DNA of 64,000 bases, from the NCBI GenBank assembly GCA_049596955.1, contig JBMYMD010000003.1:70244-134243 (forward strand), in the 5' to 3' direction. The stretch is from UBA3478 sp049596955 (GTDB lineage Bacteria > Bacteroidota > Bacteroidia > Flavobacteriales > Flavobacteriaceae). How positions within the stretch are numbered: position 1 is the first letter of the stretch; each line of letters opens with the position of its first letter. Shown piece by piece: positions 8,024 through 17,569 of the stretch. The notes below the pieces were generated by a model. The model was not told where the DNA came from and searched no databases. It saw only the letters and a program-made list of their open reading frames with translations. A program made the translations under genes and the position numbers.

Positions 8024-10438
8024 ATGATTAAAATCTTGACCAATAAGCTTTTTTTAACACACTTTTTAGTTTTAGTGGCTTTTGCCCTTGTATCCATAGT
8101 GGTATTTAATCCGGTATTAAAAGGTGATGCCTTGTTTCAATCAGATATTATTCAGTACAACGGGATGGCTAAAGAAAGAAACCAAATACGAGAAAGTGAA
8201 GCTAGAGAAGTGTATTGGACAGATGCCGCTTTTGGAGGAATGTATACCTATCAACTTGGAGCACAATACGGCGGACATTTCATCAAAAATATAGATCGTT
8301 TTATTCGATTTTTGCCCAGACCCGCAGACTATCTTTTCTTGTATTTGATTTCATTTTATGTGTTAATGCTGGTTTTAAATGTTGATATTCGAATAGCCAT
8401 CTTAGGAGCACTGGCATTCGGATTCTCAACCTATTTTATGATCATTATCGATGTTGGACACAACGCCAAAGCTCACGCGATAGGTTACTTCCCTTTACTA
8501 CTCTCGGGATTTATATTGCTGTTTGAAAAATCTAAATGGTTAATAGGAGTACTACTCTCTTCCTTAGGATGGGCTCTGGAACTTGTTGCCAATCATTATC
8601 AAATGACCTACTACTTTGGTTTTTTATTGTTGATTGCTGGTTTATTTTATTTCTATGAGGCGGTCAAATCCAAAAACTTCAAACCCTTCATCAAAGCTTC
8701 ATATTTGTTTTTAGCAGCCTTAATTATTGGAATTTTATGCAATACGGCAACCTTGGTTACCACTAAATTATACTCAGAATGGAGCACCAGGGGGACCTCT
8801 GAATTAAAATTAAATGCTGATGGTCAAGCAAAAGAAAATTTAAATGGATTAGACTATGAGTACATCACCCAATACAGTTATGGAATAGGAGAGACCCTTA
8901 ATCTTATTTTTCCAAGGTTTTACGGAGGTTCTAATGCCGAACCTTTATCTGATAATTCATCGACCTACAACTATCTTAAAAGATTGGGAGCTACCACGAA
9001 ACAAGCCAAGGACTTTGTGCAAAGAGCTCCCCTTTATTGGGGAAATCAGCCTATTGTTGCAGCACCTGCCTATTTGGGTATACTTGTTGTCTTTCTCGCT
9101 TTTCTAGGTTTTTCAAAAAAGATGAGACGACTCAATAAAATACTTTGGTTGACCGCTGGGATAAGTTTAATGCTTTCATGGGGTAAAAATTTTGAATTAC
9201 TCACCTCTTTTTTTATTGATTATTTTCCGCTCTACAACAAGTTTAGAGCTGTTTCCTCTATTCAAGTTTTAATCGAATTCTGTCTCCCTATTCTTGCAGT
9301 ATTAGGTCTTGTAGATTATTTAAACAAGCCGAATCAAAAAAAATTAGTGCAAACCTCAGGAACATTTCTCATCCTTGGTGTTCTTCTTTTGCTGGGAAGA
9401 GGTTTGTTTTCGTTTTCAGGTTTGAATGATTCCTATTATGCACAAAACTTCGGCGCTGGTTTTGTGGAAGCGCTAATTGATGACCGAAAAAGTGTTTATT
9501 CAAATGATATTCTTCTGGGAATAATCTTGGTTTCGTGTATGGCATCACTGCTATGGCTTCAAACGAATTCCAAGCTTAAAAACGGCTTATTGCTTTATGT
9601 GGGCTGCGGTATTTTAATACTTTTCGATTTGGGAAGAGTAAGCGATCGTTATTTTACAAGTGATGATTGGGTCAGTCAAAATACCATTGAGATACCCTTT
9701 CAACAAACAGCAGTGGACCAAGCTATCAAAGAAGACCAATCGTATTACAGAGTGTACAATTTAAGTGAAGGCCTCAATGGAGCCAAAACTTCTTATTTTC
9801 ACAATTCACTGGGAGGTTATCACGCGGCAAAACCTGGATATGTTCAAAATCTTTTCGACTATCACATCTTTAATGGAAATCCTCAAATACTGAACATGCT
9901 CAATGTAAAGTATTTGATCAATCAGACCGAAGAAGGCCCGGGATATAGTATTAACGAAAACAATTTAGGACCTGCTTGGTTTGTAGATTCTTTGGTTATT
10001 ACAAATAATGCAGATGAGGCGATTCAGACCATAGCTAACATTGACTTGAGTAATACCGCAGTAATTCAAAATCCTACCAAAGCCTTAGCTTTAAGTTCAA
10101 GTGAATCCAGGAGAATAACAAGTGTCTCCCATAGTCCTGATTTACATGTCTATGAATATCAAAGTGATACAAACTCATTTGTAGTGTTTTCAGAATGGTA
10201 TCCCATGGCCTCAACAGAAGATTGGCAATTATACATAGAAAATAAACCCATAAATCTTGAACGTGTGAATTATGCGCTTAGAGGTGCATTCTTGCCCGCC
10301 GGAAGCTATAAAATTGAAATGCGCTTTAATCCTGTGATTGTTGCAAAGGCCGAGATAGGACATTGGATAGGGCACGTTCTCTTAGTATTCTTATTTTTCT
10401 TTTATGCGTACAATACCATAAAACTAAAGGAGACTTGA
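8024..10438 (+). CDS. YfhO-family integral membrane protein (GT-C-like)
   Basis: 804 residues with an N-terminal hydrophobic segment (about residues 10-28), about a dozen further membrane helices up to residue 530, a soluble stretch at about 540-770 and a final helix at 780-800. The first extracytoplasmic loop holds paired acidic residues and YWTDAAFGGM, and ends in PRPADY. This is the architecture of YfhO-type proteins and other GT-C polyprenyl-phosphate-sugar transferases, which add sugars to lipids or polymers outside the cytoplasmic membrane. The two genes that follow, a glycosyltransferase and a flippase, support a glycan role. Donor and acceptor are unknown. It starts 47 bases from the divergent outer-membrane gene. 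Confidence 0.8.
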   Translation: MIKILTNKLFLTHFLVLVAFALVSIVVFNPVLKGDALFQSDIIQYNGMAKERNQIRESEAREVYWTDAAFGGMYTYQLGAQYGGHFIKNIDRFIRFLPRPADYLFLYLISFYVLMLVLNVDIRIAILGALAFGFSTYFMIIIDVGHNAKAHAIGYFPLLLSGFILLFEKSKWLIGVLLSSLGWALELVANHYQMTYYFGFLLLIAGLFYFYEAVKSKNFKPFIKASYLFLAALIIGILCNTATLVTTKLYSEWSTRGTSELKLNADGQAKENLNGLDYEYITQYSYGIGETLNLIFPRFYGGSNAEPLSDNSSTYNYLKRLGATTKQAKDFVQRAPLYWGNQPIVAAPAYLGILVVFLAFLGFSKKMRRLNKILWLTAGISLMLSWGKNFELLTSFFIDYFPLYNKFRAVSSIQVLIEFCLPILAVLGLVDYLNKPNQKKLVQTSGTFLILGVLLLLGRGLFSFSGLNDSYYAQNFGAGFVEALIDDRKSVYSNDILLGIILVSCMASLLWLQTNSKLKNGLLLYVGCGILILFDLGRVSDRYFTSDDWVSQNTIEIPFQQTAVDQAIKEDQSYYRVYNLSEGLNGAKTSYFHNSLGGYHAAKPGYVQNLFDYHIFNGNPQILNMLNVKYLINQTEEGPGYSINENNLGPAWFVDSLVITNNADEAIQTIANIDLSNTAVIQNPTKALALSSSESRRITSVSHSPDLHVYEYQSDTNSFVVFSEWYPMASTEDWQLYIENKPINLERVNYALRGAFLPAGSYKIEMRFNPVIVAKAEIGHWIGHVLLVFLFFFYAYNTIKLKET

Positions 10439-11730
10439 AGAAAAAAGTTTTAATAGTATCTTATTATTGGCCTCCAGCTGGTGGACCAGGGGTTCAACGT
10501 TGGTTAAAGTTTGTCAAATACCTTCCTCAATTTGATATTGAACCTATTGTGGTAATTCCACAAAATGCGAGTTATCCTATTGTTGACAATGATTTAGATA
10601 AGACCGAAGAAAGCAGTCCAGAGCTAATTCGTGTACCTATTTTCGAGCCAAATCAAATTTTCAAGTTTTTTTTAAGAAAAAAAGCAAACCAATTGTCTGC
10701 TGGTATGCTGAGTGCCAACCCTACTTTTTTTGAAAAAGCACTTCTTTACTTCAGAGGGAATTTGTTCATTCCTGATGCACGTAAGTATTGGAAAAAAAAT
10801 GTTGTTAAAACTATTGAGGCTTATCTAAAGAAGAATCCCGAAATAGACACTTTAATTACCACGGGGCCTCCGCACAGTGTTCATCTTATTGGTAGGGCGC
10901 TAAAAAACAAAACACCCTTAAGATGGATTGCAGATTTCAGAGATCCATGGACAACAATTTCGTATCATCAATACTTGAGATTGTCAAAAAGTTCAAGACA
11001 AAAACACAAAAAATTAGAAGAACAAGTACTTAATTCTTGTGATGACCTTATTGTGACCAGTCCCAAGACCAAAGCCAACTTCGAAAAGTTAACAGACAAG
11101 CCTATACATCTCATTACAAATGGATATGATTTTGACAATCCGAAACTCAAACCAAATCCTGAGGTGTTTAAAATGTCGTATGTCGGTAGTTTACTTCGTG
11201 ATCGTAACCCTCTTTTATTATGGGAGGTTTTATCAGACTTAATTAATAAGAATAAAGATTTCCGAGCTTGTTTTGAACTTCATTTTTATGGGAAACAAGC
11301 AAATAACTTCAAAGAAATCATATCACATTACAAATTGGATTCAAATGTTCACTTTCATGGATATCTTCCGCATGAGGAGGCTATTAAAGTCATGTCGAGC
11401 AGTCAAGTATTATTACTTATTGAAATTAATAGTGAACAAACGAGCGAGATTATTCCTGGAAAGCTATTTGAATACTTAGGTGTAAACAGACCTGTTTTAG
11501 CCCTTGGTCCTGAAAAATGGTCGGCAGGTGAGTTGATCACAAACTTAAAGGCAGGCGCATACTTTAGCTATTCGCAAAAGAATGAATTAAAGGGTTTTCT
11601 TTTAGAGATTTTTGATCAATTCAAAAACAATACTTTAGATCTAGCGTTAAATGAATCAGCGCAGTTTCACAGAAAGAAATTGACTGAAGATTTGGCGACT
11701 ATTATTGTAAATAATGCAGTACATATTTAG
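10435..11730 (+). CDS. Glycosyltransferase, GT4-like (GT-B fold)
   Basis: A cytoplasmic sugar transferase of 431 residues. The first strand is VLIVSYYWPPAGGPGVQRW, the usual nucleotide-sugar transferase start with a Gly-rich loop. The C-terminal half has SYVGSLLRDRNP and LHFYGK blocks, and an acidic ExxxxxPGKLFEYL region (about residues 340-355) equivalent to the EX7E motif of GT4 enzymes. The start is set at TTG 10435: an AAGGAG ribosome site ends three bases upstream, and the TTGA overlap with the YfhO stop is typical of coupling. An upstream ATG at 10363 would give an N-terminus lying inside the YfhO membrane segment and is unlikely. The product sugar is unknown. Confidence 0.85.
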   Translation: MKKKVLIVSYYWPPAGGPGVQRWLKFVKYLPQFDIEPIVVIPQNASYPIVDNDLDKTEESSPELIRVPIFEPNQIFKFFLRKKANQLSAGMLSANPTFFEKALLYFRGNLFIPDARKYWKKNVVKTIEAYLKKNPEIDTLITTGPPHSVHLIGRALKNKTPLRWIADFRDPWTTISYHQYLRLSKSSRQKHKKLEEQVLNSCDDLIVTSPKTKANFEKLTDKPIHLITNGYDFDNPKLKPNPEVFKMSYVGSLLRDRNPLLLWEVLSDLINKNKDFRACFELHFYGKQANNFKEIISHYKLDSNVHFHGYLPHEEAIKVMSSSQVLLLIEINSEQTSEIIPGKLFEYLGVNRPVLALGPEKWSAGELITNLKAGAYFSYSQKNELKGFLLEIFDQFKNNTLDLALNESAQFHRKKLTEDLATIIVNNAVHI

Positions 11731-13168
11731 ACAAACAACGTACAATAGTCTTTTGACTCTAGGGGGATTCGTATTTGGAGCATTAAATACGTTGGTCTTT
11801 TTTGTGCAATTTCTCGATGTAACTTCATACGGAATTATCGCTTTTTTGTTGGCGAGTTCCACACTTATCTCTCCAATTCTAAGCGGAGGTGTGCAGCAAA
11901 CTTTAATTAAGCACCTACAAAGAGATTCTTCTGAAGAAAATGAAAAGATTTATAAAATTCTTCTGCAATACTATGCTCTTTATCTTATTCTTCTTGGACT
12001 TGTGTTTTATCTAGGCCAAGGAGCATTCAAGTCTTTGATAGGGGTCACAACCACAGAGTTAGAAGAATTGATGGTATTTATATGGATTTTTGGACTTGCT
12101 ATGGCCGCATTTGAAATCTGTTTTGCCATAAGTAAAATACATTTAAAAACAATTTTCGGCACCTTTTTAAAAGAATTATTTGTTCGACTTGGAATAAGTC
12201 TACTATTGTTAACTCATTTGTATGTGAATTTCTCGTTGACCACTATTATTGTAATTATCTGTGGAATCTATATACTACGAGTTTTCCTGATGCTTGTTTA
12301 TTTTCAAAAAATGAAAATTAAAATTCGTTTTGCCAAGGGATGGGTTCCCATTGAAAATGATATTTTAAAGTACAGCTTGTTAGTGATTTTCGGCGCATTT
12401 TCAACTGTTGTCTTTCTAGAATTAGACAAGTTCATGATTGGACGTTATTTGGAGGTTGGTCAGGTAGCAGTATATGCTGTTGGTGTTTACATAGCCACTG
12501 TAATTGCTATTCCCTATAGATCGATGCAACATATAACCAATACAGTTACCGTGGATTATTTGAAGCACAAAAACCAAAAAGCTTTATATGATTTTACTAA
12601 AAACAGTAGTTTTCATCTGTTCCTTGTAAGTGGATTTATTTTCTTTGTGTTGCTAACCAATATGCCTCTAATTACATCTTTTTTACCAAAGGCTTATGAA
12701 GGTCTTTATTTTGTTGTTTTACTAATTGGATTTACAAGATTACTTGAGGCGATTATTGGTATTGGTAATGCGGTTTTAATATTCTCAAATACATATACCT
12801 CTTTTCTAACAGGCGCATTAATTTTTGGAATACTCGGCGTTTATTTAAATGTAAGTATCATTCCTATTTACGGTATAAACGGAGCTGCTCTTGCCACTGC
12901 GCTAACCCTTTTAGGTTTTTTTACATTTAAACTCGTTTTACTTTGGAACAAACATCACATACAACCCTTCAGTCTAAATTTATTCAAATCTATTGCAGTG
13001 CTCTTTATTTTAACTGTGGTATTTTCGCTCAGTTTATTTAATGCCCTAGACCTTTGGTCTGGATTACTCAAGCTCACTGCTCAAACCTCAATCTATTTAA
13101 TCATCTGCTATAAGCTTAAATGGGTTTCTAGCCTACAGGCTGTGCTTAAATCATTACGAGGTCGTTAA
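11714..13168 (+). CDS. Polysaccharide flippase (Wzx/MATE-like, MOP superfamily)
   Basis: 484 residues with about 14 predicted membrane helices. The N-terminus SLLTLGGFVFGALNTLVFF is followed by a first loop with the small-residue pattern LSGGVQQTLIKH. Helices run on in pairs to the end, with the characteristic charged cytoplasmic loops such as LDKFMIGRYL and GINGAALATALT. Such proteins move lipid-linked sugars across the inner membrane. It overlaps the glycosyltransferase end by 17 bases, which fits one glycan operon (YfhO-like, GT, flippase). Its own end overlaps uvrA, on the opposite strand, by 15 bases. Confidence 0.85.
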   Translation: MQYIFRQTTYNSLLTLGGFVFGALNTLVFFVQFLDVTSYGIIAFLLASSTLISPILSGGVQQTLIKHLQRDSSEENEKIYKILLQYYALYLILLGLVFYLGQGAFKSLIGVTTTELEELMVFIWIFGLAMAAFEICFAISKIHLKTIFGTFLKELFVRLGISLLLLTHLYVNFSLTTIIVIICGIYILRVFLMLVYFQKMKIKIRFAKGWVPIENDILKYSLLVIFGAFSTVVFLELDKFMIGRYLEVGQVAVYAVGVYIATVIAIPYRSMQHITNTVTVDYLKHKNQKALYDFTKNSSFHLFLVSGFIFFVLLTNMPLITSFLPKAYEGLYFVVLLIGFTRLLEAIIGIGNAVLIFSNTYTSFLTGALIFGILGVYLNVSIIPIYGINGAALATALTLLGFFTFKLVLLWNKHHIQPFSLNLFKSIAVLFILTVVFSLSLFNALDLWSGLLKLTAQTSIYLIICYKLKWVSSLQAVLKSLRGR

Positions 13169-15922
13169 TTTCTCTCTTAAGAACTGAGCAGTATAAGATT
13201 GTTTGTGCTTTGAGATGTCCTCAGGAGTACCGAAACACACTACCTCTCCACCATGTTCACCTCCGTCTGGTCCTAAGTCGATGATATAATCAGCACATTT
13301 AACTAAATCTAAATGATGTTCAATCACTAGAACAGAATGTCCGTTTTCGATGAGTTGATTGAAAGCGTAAAGCAATTTCTTTATATCGTCAAAATGAAGG
13401 CCTGTAGTAGGTTCATCAAAAATAAAAAGGCAGTGATCTTTGTGATTTCCTTTTGATAAAAAATAAGCTAATTTAATCCGTTGTGCTTCTCCTCCAGACA
13501 AGGTTGAGGATGATTGACCTAGACAAATATAACCCATGCCAACCGCGGCTAATGGCATTAGTTTTTCAGCTATTTTATCTTCACCATGGGTATTGAAAAA
13601 AGTAATGGCCTCGTCAATGGTCATATCCAAAACGTCAGCTATATTTTTTTCGTGGAATTTAACTTCTAAGATTTCTTTCTTAAAACGCTTTCCTTTACAG
13701 ACATCACAGACAATATTTACATCTGCCATAAACTGCATTTCTATAGTAACTACTCCATCTCCTTTACATTTCTCACAACGACCACCATCTACGTTAAAAG
13801 AAAAGTGTTTGGCTTTGTATCCTTTTAATTGGCTTCTTTTCTGCTTGGCAAAAAGAGTTCTGATTTCATCATAGATTTTTAAATAGGTAACCGGATTAGA
13901 TCTAGATGACCTACCTATTGGGTTTTGATTAACAAACTCAATTTGCTTGATTTCAGAAAGTGCACCTGTGAGTTCAGAAAATTCACCGGGTTTATCTCCA
14001 TGACCATAGATGTGCTTATGTAGAGCAGGATAGAGGATGTCTCGTACCAGCGTGCTCTTGCCACTACCAGAAACCCCTGTTATTACACTTATGCATTCGA
14101 GAGGAATTGAAACATCAATATTTTTCAAGTTGTTCGCTCGAGCACCTCTAATCTCAATCTTTAGTTTAGGGGTCCTTCGTCTTTTGGGTATTTCAATATG
14201 CTCGATACCGTGTAAATATTTGGCAGTTAGACTTGAAGAAGATCGCAGTGCATCGAATGAATCCTGCGCCACTAATTCTCCTCCTAAACGTCCTGCTTTT
14301 GGACCAATATCAATGATTTCATCGGCAGCCTTCATAATATCCTCATCGTGTTCAACAACGATTACAGTGTTACCCAAATCTCTTAGCTCGCATAATATTT
14401 GAATGAGTTGCTCTGTATCCTTACTGTGCAGACCAATACTTGGCTCATCGAGAATGTACATTGATCCTACCAAACTACTTCCCAATGAAGTTGCAATATT
14501 TATGCGTTGCGTCTCTCCTCCAGACAACGTATTTGACTTTCTATTAAGCGTTAGATATCCAAGACCAATTTTCACAAGAAAGGTCAAACGAGATTGTATC
14601 TCATATATCAAGCGCTCTGCAACCTTCCGCTCGTAATCATTAAATTCAAATGAAGAAAATAAATCGTGTAATGCTGAAATGGGTAGGTGAACTAAATCAG
14701 TTATTGCATACGTATTTATTTTCACAAAACTCGCATCTTCACGAAGTCTGCTTCCTTGACATGAACTACAAATTGATTTGCCCCTGTAACGGGATAGTAA
14801 AACTCGATTTTGTATCTTATAATTTTGAGATTCTAGTTCTTCAAAAAAGGGATGGATACCTATAAATTCTCTAGTGCCATTCCAAATCTTTTGTTTTTGT
14901 ACATGACTTAACTCGAACCAAGGCTTGTGAATAGGAAGCTTGTGCTTGCTAGCAGTAGCTATAAGCTGCTCTTTATACCACGAAAATTTTTCTCCTTTCC
15001 ATGGCGCTACGGCTCCCTGATAAATAGATTTGCTGCTGTCGGGAATCACTAATTCTGGATCAATACCTAGAATGTCACCATAACCTCCACATTTAGGACA
15101 AGCTCCAAAAGGATTATTAAAGCTAAAAAGGTGAATATTAGGTTCTAAGAATGTTCTACCGTTTAGTTCAAATTTAGATGAAAACAACTCGGTTGTGTCA
15201 TTTTCAAGTTGCATCAGTTTTACGATTCCCTTTCCTTGATAAAAGGCATCATCAATTGCTGCAGATAGCCGATTTAAAAAAGCTTCATCATTTTGTTTTA
15301 CAACGATTCTATCTACTACAAGATCAAACTTAAAACTGTTAAAGTTTTTGAGTTTATCTATTCGCTCGACAGCACCGTCTAAAAATATTCTTGCGAAACC
15401 CTGCTTTGCCAAAAGAGCTAAAACCTTATTAGGTTCTTTCTCTTCAGAAACAACAATAGGAGATAACAAAAGACATTTACTTCCTTCGGTTAATTGAGTA
15501 ACACGATTGACAATGTCCGTAGTAGTATGTCTTTTAATGAGTTCTCCACTAAAGGGATCGTAGGTTTTTCCAATTCTAGCATAGAGCAATTTTAAATACT
15601 CATAGACCTCAGTAACCGTTCCTACAGTAGACCTTGGATTTGAAGAATTAACTTTTTGTTCTATAGCAATGGCTGGAGCAATTCCATTTATGGAGTCAAA
15701 TTTAGGTTTATCAAGTTTGCCCAAAAACTGTCGCGCATAAGAGGACAAGCTTTCAACGTAACGTCGTTGACCCTCAGCGTATAAAGTGTCGAAAGCAAGA
15801 CTGGACTTCCCAGAACCAGACACGCCGGTAATGACGGATAGTTTGTTTCTCTTGATCGTTACATCTAATTTTTTGAGGTTGTGCATGCCTGCACCTTTGA
15901 TCTCGATATCAGATTTACTCAT
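13154..15922 (-). CDS. uvrA: Excinuclease ABC subunit A
   Basis: The DNA-damage recognition ATPase of nucleotide excision repair, working with UvrB and UvrC. It is 922 residues long with two ABC cassettes. The first Walker A is GVSGSGKSS at residues 33-41 and the second is GVSGSGKST in the C-terminal half. The signature loops are LSGGETQRIN and LSGGEAQRIK. Two cysteine clusters are visible: CPKCGG with a later CSSCQG in the first half, and CEKCKGDG with CDVCKGKRF in the second, where the DNA-binding zinc module lies. All key residues are present. It is convergent with the flippase gene. Bacteroidota often carry two UvrA paralogues, and I cannot tell which this is. Confidence 0.97.
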   Translation of the reverse strand: MSKSDIEIKGAGMHNLKKLDVTIKRNKLSVITGVSGSGKSSLAFDTLYAEGQRRYVESLSSYARQFLGKLDKPKFDSINGIAPAIAIEQKVNSSNPRSTVGTVTEVYEYLKLLYARIGKTYDPFSGELIKRHTTTDIVNRVTQLTEGSKCLLLSPIVVSEEKEPNKVLALLAKQGFARIFLDGAVERIDKLKNFNSFKFDLVVDRIVVKQNDEAFLNRLSAAIDDAFYQGKGIVKLMQLENDTTELFSSKFELNGRTFLEPNIHLFSFNNPFGACPKCGGYGDILGIDPELVIPDSSKSIYQGAVAPWKGEKFSWYKEQLIATASKHKLPIHKPWFELSHVQKQKIWNGTREFIGIHPFFEELESQNYKIQNRVLLSRYRGKSICSSCQGSRLREDASFVKINTYAITDLVHLPISALHDLFSSFEFNDYERKVAERLIYEIQSRLTFLVKIGLGYLTLNRKSNTLSGGETQRINIATSLGSSLVGSMYILDEPSIGLHSKDTEQLIQILCELRDLGNTVIVVEHDEDIMKAADEIIDIGPKAGRLGGELVAQDSFDALRSSSSLTAKYLHGIEHIEIPKRRRTPKLKIEIRGARANNLKNIDVSIPLECISVITGVSGSGKSTLVRDILYPALHKHIYGHGDKPGEFSELTGALSEIKQIEFVNQNPIGRSSRSNPVTYLKIYDEIRTLFAKQKRSQLKGYKAKHFSFNVDGGRCEKCKGDGVVTIEMQFMADVNIVCDVCKGKRFKKEILEVKFHEKNIADVLDMTIDEAITFFNTHGEDKIAEKLMPLAAVGMGYICLGQSSSTLSGGEAQRIKLAYFLSKGNHKDHCLFIFDEPTTGLHFDDIKKLLYAFNQLIENGHSVLVIEHHLDLVKCADYIIDLGPDGGEHGGEVVCFGTPEDISKHKQSYTAQFLREKLTTS

Positions 15923-16036
15923 TAATCTAAAGACATTTCTTAAGCCATTTAAGACCGTTCATAACAATTTTCTGCAAGTTAACATCAAAATTCCATTCAC
16001 TCACAACATACTTTTCTAATCAGTAAAGGCTTCAGA

Positions 16037-16044
16037 TAGATTTG
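16037..16044 (+). promoter_or_regulatory. -7 promoter element upstream of the ECF sigma gene
   Basis: TAGATTTG fits TAnnTTTG and lies 43 bases before the ATG at 16088. TTTTC about 20 bases upstream is a weak -33 match. The 165-base divergent gap with uvrA contains no other clear signal. Confidence 0.5.
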
Positions 16045-16087
16045 GTCACGTAATAAATAACCAACAACAACAATTTAAAACGTGATT

Positions 16088-16672
16088 ATGAAAACGATAA
16101 CAGAAGATTCAATTTTAGTAAAGGAGTATATCAGTGGTAATGAAAAAGCTTTGGAAATTTTAATCCACAGACACTCCGCCAGAATTAGCAGCTATATTTT
16201 TAATAAGATTCAAAATCAAGAATTGGCTGAAGACATCTTTCAAGATACTTTTATCAAAGTCATTAATACTCTAAAAAAAGGAAAGTATAACGAGGAAGGA
16301 AAGTTTCTTCCTTGGGTATTGAGAATAGCTCACAATTTAGTCATTGATCATTTTAGAAGTAACAAAAAAATGCCTAGCTACAATACTGGAGAAGATTTCG
16401 ATATTTTCGAAATTATCAAAGATGAGGACCCGTCTATTGAAACAGAACTCATTAAGGAACAAATTAATATGGACCTTAGAGTGTTGATTGACGAGTTACC
16501 AGACGATCAAAAAGAAGTCATTATTATGAGGTTGTATAAAGACATGAGCTTCAAAGAGATTGCCGATATTTCAAATGTAAGTATCAATACGGCCTTAGGT
16601 AGAATGCGATATGCACTTATCAATCTCCGCAAAATGATTGAAAAGCATAAATTAGTTATGACAACTTCATAA
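16088..16672 (+). CDS. ECF-type RNA polymerase sigma factor
   Basis: 194 residues with only regions 2 and 4 of sigma-70. Region 2 has LAEDIFQDTFIKV and LPWVLRIAHNLVIDHFR, which contact core polymerase and the -10 DNA. Region 4 has LPDDQKEVIIMRLYKDMSFKEIA and a helix-turn-helix ISNVSINTALGRMRYAL. I prefer the ATG at 16088 to a GTG two codons earlier. No anti-sigma gene lies beside it. Instead the next gene is a 48-residue protein and then nth on the other strand. The target regulon cannot be inferred. Confidence 0.92.
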   Translation: MKTITEDSILVKEYISGNEKALEILIHRHSARISSYIFNKIQNQELAEDIFQDTFIKVINTLKKGKYNEEGKFLPWVLRIAHNLVIDHFRSNKKMPSYNTGEDFDIFEIIKDEDPSIETELIKEQINMDLRVLIDELPDDQKEVIIMRLYKDMSFKEIADISNVSINTALGRMRYALINLRKMIEKHKLVMTTS

Positions 16673-16737
16673 GTTATTGATAAAATTGATACAATAAATA
16701 CCAAATAGTTACGTTCTTATAGCTAAACATTATCTAT

Positions 16738-16884
16738 ATGAACACTATTGAACACCAAAAAGCAGAGCATTTTACCACTACTTTTAAGGTCAAACAAAAA
16801 AGTATCGACTTTATCTTAAACTATTCAAAGGCCTATCGTTGCACAAAGACAAGGCTAGGAGTTTTCGAGCATTTTCAGAATTAA
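16738..16884 (+). CDS. Small conserved-looking protein of 48 residues
   Basis: A short reading frame 65 bases after the sigma gene: ATG at 16738, TAA at 16882-16884. The protein starts MNTIEHQKAEHF, has a central SIDFILNYSKAYR segment and ends GVFEHFQN. Composition is ordinary for a cytoplasmic protein, with no membrane helix. I have an impression that short flavobacterial proteins with an N-Y-S-K-A core occur in this genomic position, but I cannot verify it. It fills an otherwise empty 208-base gap and ends 4 bases into the convergent nth gene. It is likely co-transcribed with the sigma factor gene. Function unknown. Confidence 0.6.
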   Translation: MNTIEHQKAEHFTTTFKVKQKSIDFILNYSKAYRCTKTRLGVFEHFQN

Positions 16885-17540
16885 TTTTTGCGAGCTTTGT
16901 GATATTCTTTGATCACAGATTTTCTACCTATGGTTCGGGTAATAATGTCGTTTTCTAATCTCCAGCCTCTAGCAGGGGAGTATTCACGTCCATACCATAT
17001 AATTTGAAGATGTAAGTCATTCCATTTCTCTTTAGGAAATAAACGTTTGGCATCCCGTTCAGTCTGAACTACGTTCTTGCCAGACGAAAATCCCCATCTA
17101 TACATCAAACGATGAATATGTGTGTCGACAGGAAATGCGGGAATTCCAAAGGCTTGTGAAATTACCACTGAAGCAGTTTTATGTCCCACTGCGGGTAATT
17201 CTTCGAGCTCTTCCAAATTTTGCGGCACCTCACCATCGTGTTTGTCAATTAGTATTTGAGATAAGCCGTGAATACCTTTAGATTTCATGGGAGATAAGCC
17301 TACAGGTTTAATTATACTGCGAATTTCATCCACACTTAATTTAACCATATCGTAAGGGTTATCAGCTCTTTCAAATAACAAAGGAGTAATTTGATTCACT
17401 CTAACATCTGTGCTTTGAGCAGACATTAGAACAGCGATTAATAGGGTATAAGGGTCTTTGTGATCAAGAGGTATGGGTATTTCTGGATAAAGAAATTCCA
17501 GTTGTTCAATACAAAATTTAACTTTTTCATTTTTGGTCAT
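16881..17540 (-). CDS. nth: Endonuclease III (DNA glycosylase/AP lyase), lacking the Fe-S cysteines
   Basis: A base-excision repair enzyme of 219 residues that removes oxidised pyrimidines. The helix-hairpin-helix is LPAVGHKTASVV with catalytic Lys121, followed by FPVDTHIHR with catalytic Asp139, so the active site is complete. The usual C-terminal [4Fe-4S] loop, C-x6-C-x2-C-x5-C, is missing: that region reads EYSPARGWRLENDI, and the only cysteine in the protein is Cys10. It therefore cannot hold the cluster. It starts 29 bases from the divergent bcp gene, so the two promoters must overlap. Confidence 0.92.
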   Translation of the reverse strand: MTKNEKVKFCIEQLEFLYPEIPIPLDHKDPYTLLIAVLMSAQSTDVRVNQITPLLFERADNPYDMVKLSVDEIRSIIKPVGLSPMKSKGIHGLSQILIDKHDGEVPQNLEELEELPAVGHKTASVVISQAFGIPAFPVDTHIHRLMYRWGFSSGKNVVQTERDAKRLFPKEKWNDLHLQIIWYGREYSPARGWRLENDIITRTIGRKSVIKEYHKARKN

Positions 17541-17569
17541 AACCTAGTATTTTTACAAAAAAAAACACT

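Noticed and set aside
10363..10434. Upstream ATG start of the glycosyltransferase
   Set aside because: Encoded within the last YfhO membrane helix; the AAGGAG site and TTGA overlap point to 10435.
13536..15026. Several long open frames on the plus strand opposite uvrA
   Set aside because: Low-complexity, serine- and leucine-rich translations that mirror uvrA codons; no start signals or conserved motifs.
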